Origin: Petralouisia muris
GTDB taxonomy: Bacteria; Bacillota; Clostridia; Lachnospirales; Lachnospiraceae
DNA: 64,000 nucleotides
Direction of reading: 5' to 3'
Assembly (NCBI RefSeq): GCF_004793545.1
Contig: NZ_SRYA01000010.1
Location: forward strand, 53,968-117,967
Shown: one piece after another, positions 57,532 through 64,000 of the stretch
Layout of the letters: each line of letters begins with the position of its first letter
How positions within the stretch are numbered: the first letter of the stretch is position 1
Made by a program: the position numbers and the translations under genes
The notes under the pieces: model-generated
What the model saw: only the letters and a program-made list of their open reading frames with translations
Databases searched by the model: none
Told to the model about the DNA's origin: nothing

Positions 57532-57560
57532 TTGGATGGGGATAAAACTCTCCCATCCAA
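57532..57560 (+). terminator. Terminator-like hairpin after the sigma-like factor
   Basis: TTGGATGGG and CCCATCCAA form a perfect nine-base stem with an 11-base loop, followed by a short T/A run. Confidence 0.5.
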
Positions 57561-57639
57561 TTTAAAATTAAATGAATAAAAATTCCGTCCACAGGGAATG
57601 CTAAAAAGTTTACCCAAAATCTTGACATGGGTGCAGCCG

Positions 57640-57790
57640 CTGCGGTATTCTGGAATACCCATAAGGGAATTGGAAGATTGAAAATTAAACAAGCACATAA
57701 ATGGAAGAATGGAATGTCAGCCAATGGATAAGGCTGACCGCCGTCGAATGTATGCTGCCCTTTTCGGCTGGCGTATGGCAGCATGGTTTT
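57640..57790. other. Non-coding stretch with inverted repeats in the mobile remnant
   Basis: Two perfect inverted repeats stand out: GGTATTC-TG-GAATACC at 57644-57659 and ATGCTGCC/GGCAGCAT at 57752-57784. A TTGACA lies at 57622 but no good -10 follows. No open frame with protein character is seen between 57500 and 58221. Confidence 0.4.
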
Positions 57791-58130
57791 GAATCTCAAA
57801 GCCGTTACATAGCATTGCGAATTCGAGCAGGAGAAAACACTCCCGTTATTCGTGGTGCAGTGTAGCGGCTTTTTCATTTATCCGGAAGTTAAGAGAAACC
57901 GAATCCTGAACGGAGGTGCAGGGACATAGGATTCTCTTTTTGGCGGGTAAGACAGATATGGAAGAATGCTGCTGCACAGGAAATAGTGTTCCCGAAAAGT
58001 CGCTAGACTTTTTGGGAGAAGGAGCAGTGAAGTGAGTGATTTTCCGTGCCTGTACGGAAATGAGCGATACGGAACTTGTGACGATGCGTCCACAGAGATA
58101 GCGAGCATCGGAGTGTGTCAGCCACAATCC

Positions 58131-58186
58131 CGCCCACACAAAACAAGTGGGCGTAACTTACCCGGGGGACAGCCCCTGTCTACCCC
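58131..58186. other. Candidate origin of transfer (oriT)
   Basis: CGCCCAC and GTGGGCG form a perfect repeat with a nine-base spacer, followed after ten bases by a second hairpin, GGGG-GACAG-CCC-CTGTC-TA-CCCC. Both lie just upstream of a MobC-like gene and a relaxase gene, where oriT is found in this type of element. No nick site is assigned. Confidence 0.45.
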
Positions 58187-58221
58187 GAAAAAAGAAATTT
58201 AAGACTGGAGGATTGAGGAAA

Positions 58222-58422
58222 ATGAGCAGAGAAAAATCAGAAAAGGACATGCGGAATGTCCCGATTACCGTCAGATTGAACGAGGAAGAACATGAAAAAT
58301 TAAAGCAGTGCGCCGCCGAAATCTGTAAGGAGATTGAGGATTTTATCTTAGAATTGCAGCAGAAAGCAACTCTCCCACAACGATTTAGCTTAGAAGAATT
58401 GACAGAACAGGGGGCGGTCTGA
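58222..58422 (+). CDS. Short MobC-like relaxosome accessory protein
   Basis: 66 residues with NVPITVRLNEEEHEKLKQCA, the ribbon-helix-helix type DNA-binding start of MobC proteins. It is shorter than MobC (about 110 residues). ATG 58222 is used because the frame upstream runs through the oriT-like hairpins. The relaxase gene starts two bases after its stop. Confidence 0.6.
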   Translation: MSREKSEKDMRNVPITVRLNEEEHEKLKQCAAEICKEIEDFILELQQKATLPQRFSLEELTEQGAV

Positions 58423-58423
58423 T

Positions 58424-59498
58424 ATGGCGGTAACAAGCCTATGGCATGTCAAAGGGAGCATAAAAAATGTGATTGACTATATAAAAAATCCAGAAAAGAC
58501 CGTGCCGAATCAAGATTTGCAGGACTTCTTTGACGTGTTCTCCTATGTGAAGAATCCGTTAAAAACAAATGAGGGCGAGTACGTTTCCGCTGTCAACTGT
58601 CTGAAAGAAACCGCCTTACAGCAGATGATTTTGATGAAAAAACAGTACCAGAAGGCAGGCGGGGATATCGCATGGCACGGCTGCCAGAGCTTCAAGCCAG
58701 ACGAAGTAACACCCGAACAGTGCCACGAAATTGGATTGAAACTGGCAAGGGAGATGTGGGGCGGCAAGTGCCAGATAATCGTTGCCACCCACCTTGACAA
58801 AGAACATCTGCACAATCATTTTTGTTTCAATTCTGTTTCTTTCATAAACGGACAGAAATATAATTACTCAAAATCAGAACAGGTTGAGGGAAGTGTCCGA
58901 CCGCTTATGCCGAGAGTACGGTTTATCGGTGATTGAAAACCCGAAGAAAGCCTCGTCCAGACCTCTGTATCTGGACGAAAAGAGCGGCAAACTGACACGC
59001 TACAATGTTTATCGGGAAGATTTAAGGGAAGCAATCAATGGGAGCAGGGATTTACGGCACATGATGAAATACCTTGCCGACAAGGGAAAGCCGACAAGCC
59101 CGCTGATGAAAGAAGAATTGCGGAAACTGGGCGAGATTACCGCACAGGCAAGGTATATGTCAAAGCAGGGCATCTCTATCCTCTCCGATTTACACACCGA
59201 CAGGGAGAAAAACCAGAATGAAATGAATAAACTGATTGACTACCGCCAGCATTTGCGGAATAAGGTATGCCGTGCCACGCCAGCCGAAAAAGAAACACTC
59301 CGAGCCAAAAAACAGGGCGTGACGGAGCAGATAACGGAGCTTAGAAAGCGGCTGAAATATGCAGACGGGATTGAAAAACGCTCTGCCCATATTGACGGTT
59401 GCTTAAACCAAATCCACGACACGATTGAAAATCAGCGTCCGAACCGACAGAAAGAGCCAGTTAGGACAGACCGCAGGAGGGAGGGATTTTTACGGTAA
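58424..59498 (+). pseudogene. Relaxase (MobA/MOBP-type) gene with frameshift
   Basis: The first frame (to 58936) has the relaxase three-histidine motif HLDKEHLHNHFCFNSVSF and ends shortly after KYNYSKSEQ. The next frame continues with LREVSDRLCREYGLSVIENP and a long helical tail to 59498. The change near 58880 can be explained by one extra G or two lost bases. Active relaxase would nick oriT and lead DNA transfer; here it is inactive unless frameshifting occurs. A 25-codon open stretch, 59516-59593, follows with protein-like sequence (GIQPKEKGIPTGYFIEKDG) but no known family. Confidence 0.75.
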
Positions 59499-59595
59499 AA
59501 CAGTTATTTGACAGGATGACACTGTCGGGAATACAGCCAAAAGAGAAAGGAATCCCAACGGGATATTTCATAGAAAAGGACGGTCAGACTTAAAA

Positions 59596-60003
59596 AGGCA
59601 GAGTGATAATTATACCTATGGAGGTTTTCTGTTTATCGGTCTGCTGCTCAGTCTGCTGTTTATGATTTTTCTGGCTTTGGTTATTTATTATAAGCAGATC
59701 ACAGAGGGATACAGTGACAGATACAATTTTGAAGTCATGCAGAAAGTAGGGCTTGACCGGAATGAAGTGTCGGCCATAGTCCACAAAGAAATTCGGACTA
59801 TGTTTTTCTTACCGCTGCTTATTGCGGTTATCCATCTGGCTGTTTCACTTTATGCAGTCGCCATGCTGCTTGCCGTGTTTGGGCTGACAAATGTTCTGGC
59901 GCTTCTGCTCTGTGCGAGTACAATATCCTTGTTGTTTGCCTTTATCTATGTAGTAATGTATTTTAGTACCGCAAAAACTTATTGCAAAATAGTGATGCGC
60001 TGA
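59596..60003 (+). pseudogene. C-terminal fragment of a BceB-type ABC permease
   Basis: The frame enters without a start codon and reads GGFLFIGLLLSLLFMIFLAL, ITEGYSDRYNFEVMQKVGLD, MFFLPLLIAVIHLAVSL and STAKTYCKIVMR. This is the last part of the FtsX-like permeases of bacitracin/lantibiotic resistance transporters, about 130 of over 600 residues. The join with the relaxase region lies near 59594. Confidence 0.65.
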
Positions 60004-60018
60004 TGGAAAGGAGTAAAT

Positions 60019-60228
60019 ATGAGTTTTAATTTTGGAATTATTTTTGCTGTTATCTGCATGATAGGCGGTTTGCTTATGATTATCTTGTATAAGCCTTTTT
60101 GGTGGCTGATGAAGAAACAGGAAATGCCTGGCCATTACAAATGGTATCTGCGGATACCAGGCATTCTGATGATATTGTTTGGCATTGGGATCATCGTCAT
60201 AAGTATTGTTAACGACTTTGCGTTTTGA
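60019..60228 (+). CDS. Small membrane protein, unknown
   Basis: 69 residues with two membrane helices (FGIIFAVICMIGGLLMIILY and IPGILMILFGIGIIVISIV) and a polar middle. AAAGGAG lies ahead of the ATG. It sits between two truncated genes and is the only intact gene of that block. Family not recognised. Confidence 0.6.
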   Translation: MSFNFGIIFAVICMIGGLLMIILYKPFWWLMKKQEMPGHYKWYLRIPGILMILFGIGIIVISIVNDFAF

Positions 60229-60264
60229 TTGAAGGGGCGATCTTCCGATAAATGGTGTGGGAAA

Positions 60265-60720
60265 ATGAGAAAATGGTTGATTAAAAAGGCACGGATAATG
60301 TTATGCGTCATAGGTACAATATTTTTTACTTTGTTTATTTGGACGGTATGGGGCAATAAGGCATTGATGGCGAATACAGTTGCAATTTCAAGCGGCCGTA
60401 TCCCTGCCGCATTTTCAGGCTTCCGGATAGCGCAGGTATCAGACCTGCATAATGCTGAATTTGGCGATGGCAATGCGGAATTATTAAAACTACTGTCCGA
60501 AAGTAAGCCGGATATCATCGTGATAACAGGAGACCTCATAGATGCCAATCACACGGATGTAGGGATAGCGTTAGGCTTTGCGCAGGAATCCGTCAGGATT
60601 GCCCCGACCTATTATGTGACGGGAAACCATGAAGCAGCAAGCCCGCAATATGACACTTTGAAAGCCGGGCTTGAATGCTCATGTACGGTAAAGAAGCAAG
60701 CAACCGAAAACAAGAGATAG
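60265..60720 (+). pseudogene. Truncated metallophosphoesterase (YkuE-like)
   Basis: One membrane helix (RIMLCVIGTIFFTLFIWTVW), then the start of a calcineurin-like phosphoesterase: RIAQVSDLHNAEFG, IIVITGDLID and YVTGNHE. After YDTLKAGLE, near 60675, the sequence changes abruptly, and the C-terminal metal ligands (GHxH) are missing, so it cannot be active. Confidence 0.7.
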
Positions 60721-60857
60721 ACCGCCAGCACCACACTATTCCGAAACAAAACCCAAAAGACAAGCATTATGGAAAAATCAAAACTTTTGGATTTTTCCAC
60801 AATGCCGACTGCTACGAAATTCCTCTCATACATAACCTTTTCATAGCATTTTTCTAA
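60675..60857 (+). pseudogene. C-terminal fragment of an unrecognised protein
   Basis: Directly at the point where the metallophosphoesterase breaks off, another frame carries protein-like sequence: YGKEASNRKQEIDRQHHTIP, PKDKHYGKIKTFGFFHNADC, up to a stop at 60857. It has no start of its own. It marks a second recombination joint. Nothing else is seen before the MerR promoter. Confidence 0.4.
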
Positions 60858-60907
60858 TATCTGGCATAATGGAGAAAACTATTCTTTGTCTTTTTTCTCA
60901 AAATGTA

Positions 60908-60938
60908 TTGACTATTCCCCTGGGGGTTAGTTTATCAT
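60908..60938 (+). promoter_or_regulatory. MerR-type promoter with operator in the spacer
   Basis: TTGACT and TATCAT are separated by 19 bases, and the spacer contains the dyad CTA.TCCCC-T-GGGGG.TAG. Overlong spacers with a central dyad are the hallmark of promoters activated by MerR-family proteins. Confidence 0.7.
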
Positions 60939-60957
60939 ATTTGTGGAGGTGAAAATT

Positions 60958-61821
60958 ATGCTTATCAATGCTGTATGCAAAGAATGCTCTGTCACGAAAA
61001 AAGCCGTTGAATACTATATCGAGCAAGGGCTTGTTTCTCCAACAGTGCAGGAAAATGGGTATCGTGATTTTTCGGAGGAAGATATACGCCGTTTGAAAAA
61101 AATTTCCATTTTAAGAAATCTTGGGTTATCAGTTACGGATATACAAGATGTTCTGTTCGGCGAGACCGCTGCGTCTGTGCTGAATGAGATTTACCACAGG
61201 AGAAATTTACAAATGACCGTTTTACAAGAGAAACAGAAATTGATTCAGGAACTTGCATCAACTCATGATTGGGAACAGGTACAGAACAGGTTGTGCCAGC
61301 TCCAAAAAGAGCAGACCATATTGGAACGCTTGATGAATGCTTTTCCGGGTTATTACGGGAAATTTCTCTGTCTACATTTTGCCCCGTATCTTAACGAGCC
61401 TGTCTCCACAGACAGGCAACAGGAAGCATATGATACCATTGTTTCTTTTTTGGATAAAGTGGATTTTGACATTCCCGCCGATTTGAGAGAATATCTTGAC
61501 GAGATAACCATAACTCTTGATGAAAGTTTTATGGAACGCCTAACCCGCAGCGTAAGTGCAGTTATCCATGAAACAGAAAAATATATCGCTGATAACAAGG
61601 AGATAATCGAAAGCCGCATTGCCTATAAGCAATCAGAGGAATATAAGGCATCTACCGCATACAGTCTGGAAAAAGCATTGCGCCAGTTCAACAGTGCAAG
61701 CGGATATGATGATATATTTATTCCGGCAATGTGCCGCTTAAGCGAATCCTATCAAAAATACCATGAAGAATTATCGGCGGCAGATAAAGTGTTTTTACAA
61801 AAATATCCGGGGTTAAAATAA
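60958..61821 (+). CDS. MerR-family transcriptional regulator
   Basis: 287 residues. The N-terminal winged helix (CSVTKKAVEYYIEQGLV, YRDFSEEDIRRLKKISILRNLG) is followed by a coiled coil and a C-terminal effector domain of about 180 residues. ATG 60958 follows GGAGGTG; an upstream GTG is less likely. The gene is under a promoter of the type it should itself control, and the ABC transporter genes follow, so drug or peptide sensing is a fair inference. Confidence 0.88.
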   Translation: MLINAVCKECSVTKKAVEYYIEQGLVSPTVQENGYRDFSEEDIRRLKKISILRNLGLSVTDIQDVLFGETAASVLNEIYHRRNLQMTVLQEKQKLIQELASTHDWEQVQNRLCQLQKEQTILERLMNAFPGYYGKFLCLHFAPYLNEPVSTDRQQEAYDTIVSFLDKVDFDIPADLREYLDEITITLDESFMERLTRSVSAVIHETEKYIADNKEIIESRIAYKQSEEYKASTAYSLEKALRQFNSASGYDDIFIPAMCRLSESYQKYHEELSAADKVFLQKYPGLK

Positions 61822-61865
61822 TATGCGGATAAAACGGTTTGAAAGTATAAACGAGGAGGTTCTAT

Positions 61866-62729
61866 ATGGAAAATATTTTAGAAATATCAAAACTAAATAA
61901 GTCTTACACAAATTTTTCATTGACAGATGTTTCATTTTCCCTGCCAGACAACAGCATCACTGGATTTATAGGTGTCAATGGTTCGGGAAAAACAACTACA
62001 ATCAGGTCTATTTTAGGGCTTGTGAAATTCAATTCTGGAATCATTAAGTTATTTGGACAGGATATAAACAAAAATATAAAAACGCTCAAGGAACGTGTCG
62101 GCGTTGTATTAGATGAGGGCGGCTTCTATGAAGAATTTAGTATGTCTGAAATGAAAGGGATTGTAGCTCCGGCTTATAAAAACTGGCAGGAACAGGATTA
62201 CAAAGATTACATGGAGCAGTTTGGATTAAACCCCAAGCAAAAGATTTCCACCTTGTCAAAAGGTATGAAGATGAAATTTTCTTTAGCATTGGCATTGTCA
62301 CATAAAGCAGAGCTTTTAATCATGGACGAGCCGACAAGTGGATTAGACCCTTTAATTCGTAGCCAGATGTTAAAAATACTGGCAGATTACATTAAAAAAA
62401 GCGGCAGGGCTGTTTTCTTTTCAACCCATATCACTTCCGATTTGGAGCAAATTGCAGACAGGTTGATACTCATTGATAACGGGCGCATCCTTTTTCAAGA
62501 AAAAAAGGATACTCTGCTTGAAGCGTACAGGATTGTAAAAGGTGACAGCCGTTTGCTGAATACGGAGAGCAGGAAACTGTTTCTAAGTCTGAATCCAATG
62601 GATTGCAGCTTTATAGGATTAACCGATAAGCCGGAAGAGATTGCCAGAATCATGCCAGACGCTTTAATGGAACGCCCGACAATTGAAAATATTATGCTTG
62701 GAAAGATAGAAAGGGGAGATGCGTCATGA
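61866..62729 (+). CDS. ABC transporter ATP-binding protein
   Basis: 287 residues: Walker A GVNGSGKTTT, signature LSKGMKMKFSLALAL, Walker B LLIMDEPTSGLDP and switch histidine in FSTHITSD. It is the exporter type that pairs with ABC-2 permeases. The LSKGM signature is typical of YtrB/NatA-like ATPases. Four bases overlap with the permease gene. Confidence 0.93.
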   Translation: MENILEISKLNKSYTNFSLTDVSFSLPDNSITGFIGVNGSGKTTTIRSILGLVKFNSGIIKLFGQDINKNIKTLKERVGVVLDEGGFYEEFSMSEMKGIVAPAYKNWQEQDYKDYMEQFGLNPKQKISTLSKGMKMKFSLALALSHKAELLIMDEPTSGLDPLIRSQMLKILADYIKKSGRAVFFSTHITSDLEQIADRLILIDNGRILFQEKKDTLLEAYRIVKGDSRLLNTESRKLFLSLNPMDCSFIGLTDKPEEIARIMPDALMERPTIENIMLGKIERGDAS

Positions 62730-63349
62730 CAACTCTAATGAAAAAGGACTTTATGCTGTTAAGAAAATATATACTGTTCATAATTGTAATCGTGTTTGTT
62801 CTGCCTGTTGCATTTGCATCAAAATCAAATGAAGTAAATATGGTTCAGTCAACATTGGCTTTTGCATTTGAGGTTATTTATTCTGAATTTCTGATATGCC
62901 GTTATCTGGCAATGAAAGAATACCAGTATCCAAAAACTGCGAGTTTTTTATGTACGCTTCCTTATACACGGAATATGCAGGTTGCCAGTAAATATTTGAC
63001 ATATTTCATTGTGTTTGTATTTTGCTGTACAGCATATTGGATTGATACATTATTTGTTCCGAATTTAATCAGGCTGAGCCCGGAGTTGGTCATACCTGTC
63101 TTTTTTGTCGCTACCATTCTTTATAGTGTCTATATGCCTGTACAGTATCAGTTTGGATATGATAAATCAAAACTAATATTTATGTTTTTGTTGATTGCTT
63201 TTCCGTTATTGATTGCCAAGGCAAATACGGCAATGATTATGGAAATACTAACAAAGATAACCTTTCCAATAATGTTGATATTGACATTTGCAGTATTGCT
63301 TTTGTCTGTAATATCGTCAATTAAAATATTTAACGGAAAGGAATTGTAA
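62726..63349 (+). CDS. ABC-2-type permease
   Basis: 207 residues with six hydrophobic helices; starts MTTLMKKDFMLLRKYILF, a typical amphipathic entry, and belongs to the ABC-2 permeases found with GntR/YtrA regulators. The ATG overlaps the ATPase stop (ATGA). Substrate unknown. Confidence 0.82.
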   Translation: MTTLMKKDFMLLRKYILFIIVIVFVLPVAFASKSNEVNMVQSTLAFAFEVIYSEFLICRYLAMKEYQYPKTASFLCTLPYTRNMQVASKYLTYFIVFVFCCTAYWIDTLFVPNLIRLSPELVIPVFFVATILYSVYMPVQYQFGYDKSKLIFMFLLIAFPLLIAKANTAMIMEILTKITFPIMLILTFAVLLLSVISSIKIFNGKEL

Positions 63350-63358
63350 GGGGAGACT

Positions 63359-63517
63359 ATGGACGAACACAAAATATTCAAGACAGCGGCAATTCCCATT
63401 GTTTTATTGATTATAGGTTTGAAACATTATACTCAAAATTTGGTTGTCTCAATAGCTGTCGGAATAGGCATTTATGTCATTTCCTATTTCATAGACAAGC
63501 ATATAAAAAAGAGATAA
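63359..63517 (+). CDS. 52-residue membrane protein in the ABC operon
   Basis: ATG 63359 follows AAGGGGAG. The product has a short polar start (DEHKIFKTA), two hydrophobic stretches (AIPIVLLIIGL and VVSIAVGIGIYVISYFI) and a basic end (KHIKKR). It starts 9 bases after the permease stop and ends 4 bases before the GntR start, so it is a genuine operon member. Function unknown; perhaps a small transporter subunit. Confidence 0.65.
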   Translation: MDEHKIFKTAAIPIVLLIIGLKHYTQNLVVSIAVGIGIYVISYFIDKHIKKR

Positions 63518-63521
63518 TGCC

Positions 63522-63869
63522 ATGCTTAAAGCAATCAATACAAAAAGGTACAACCAGCTTGCGATTGAACTGTTAAAGAAAATATTTAATGGATATTATG
63601 AGCCGGGTGCAAAGCTCCCGCCGACGCGGGAATTGGCAAAGCAAGCCGGGGTGAATCCTAATACAATGCAAAGGGCTTTACAGGTATTGCAAGATGAAAA
63701 AGTACTCATAAAGCAATCCACAACAGGGAGATATGTCACAATAGACATTCAGCATCTTATCAGAATACGGAATGACATATTGGAACAAATAAACCAAATC
63801 TATCAAGATGAAATCAATTCATATGGAAACAGCTTTGAAAAATTTGGAGAAATCAGTTCCGATATGTAG
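63522..63869 (+). CDS. GntR-family regulator (YtrA type)
   Basis: 115 residues: winged helix YNQLAIELLKKIFNGYYEPGAKLPPTRELA, VNPNTMQRALQVLQDE, and a short C-terminal helix for dimerisation, without a ligand-binding domain. This short YtrA type usually regulates the ABC transporter encoded beside it. It starts 4 bases after the small membrane protein. The last 130 bases of the window show only a possible TATAAT near the end. Confidence 0.88.
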   Translation: MLKAINTKRYNQLAIELLKKIFNGYYEPGAKLPPTRELAKQAGVNPNTMQRALQVLQDEKVLIKQSTTGRYVTIDIQHLIRIRNDILEQINQIYQDEINSYGNSFEKFGEISSDM

Positions 63870-64000
63870 CAGTAGCTTATAATGCCGCTAGTTTCTGAAA
63901 TTAAAATTAATGTAACTATAAACCATGCACCACCCCATGTGGGAGGAGGCCGCTGAAAAAGTAGATACCACCGCCTATATTTGGTATAATATAATTATCA

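Overview
The window looks like a chromosomal segment of a low-to-mid GC, Gram-positive gut Clostridia, most likely a Lachnospiraceae (Blautia, Dorea or Ruminococcus gnavus type). The pointers are a clostridial gene set (pyrK/pyrD type 1B, luxS-pfs, KtrAB, DUF368, Big_2 surface protein, YkuD transpeptidase), strong AGGAGG ribosome sites, sigma-A promoters, and a remnant of the Tn1549-like mobile elements common in that family. No rRNA and no CRISPR array are seen; there is one tRNA, tRNA-Pro(GGG). All assignments come from reading the sequence; no database search was run.

Layout. 0-4.3 kb: tail of a chemotaxis receptor, a VOC protein, KtrB/KtrA potassium uptake, a PAP2 phosphatase and a DUF1653 protein. 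4.3-8.3 kb: pyrimidine genes pyrC-pyrF-pyrK-pyrD. 8.3-10.3 kb: an AT-rich cassette of unrecognised genes ending in a PIN-domain nuclease, with a possible -1 frameshift site in the middle gene. 10.3-13.7 kb: Big_2 surface protein, a GMP synthetase without its glutaminase domain, and a decayed fragment behind it. 13.7-17.8 kb: AraC and ArsR regulators divergent from an HMA metallochaperone and a heavy-metal P-type ATPase. 17.8-25.2 kb: hisS, aspS, an XRE membrane regulator, a HAD phosphatase, luxS, mtnN and a second PAP2 protein, then the tRNA. 25.5-39.2 kb: an L,D-transpeptidase, then a galactan/galacto-oligosaccharide locus (LacI regulator, ABC importer, GH2 beta-galactosidase, an unrecognised 611-residue protein, a zinc ribbon, GH53 galactanase). 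39.2-46 kb: two aminotransferases (one hisC), a DUF368 lipid-carrier transporter, DUF1294, glyA and a convergent chemotaxis receptor. 46-51.1 kb: a MacAB-like exporter with two adaptor proteins.

51.2-60.9 kb is an accessory graveyard: a truncated secreted protein, a holin-like type I toxin whose 3' end seems to have been replaced by an ISL3-like IS end, an Rpn nuclease fragment, a PadR/HAAS-domain operon whose small secreted protein has an in-frame amber codon, a divergent secreted protein and lipoprotein broken by several lesions, and a mobilisation remnant (5'-truncated sigma-like factor, candidate oriT, MobC-like protein, frameshifted relaxase) joined to truncated ABC-permease and metallophosphoesterase genes. 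60.9-63.9 kb is intact again: a MerR regulator with a 19-bp-spacer promoter followed by an ABC-2 exporter and a GntR/YtrA-type regulator.

The best candidates for something undescribed are the PIN cassette at 8.3-10.3 kb with its T TTA AAA slip site, the 611-residue enzyme candidate in the galactan locus, the PadR/HAAS secreted-protein locus at 53.4-57.0 kb, and a long palindromic repeat found beside both chemotaxis-receptor genes.
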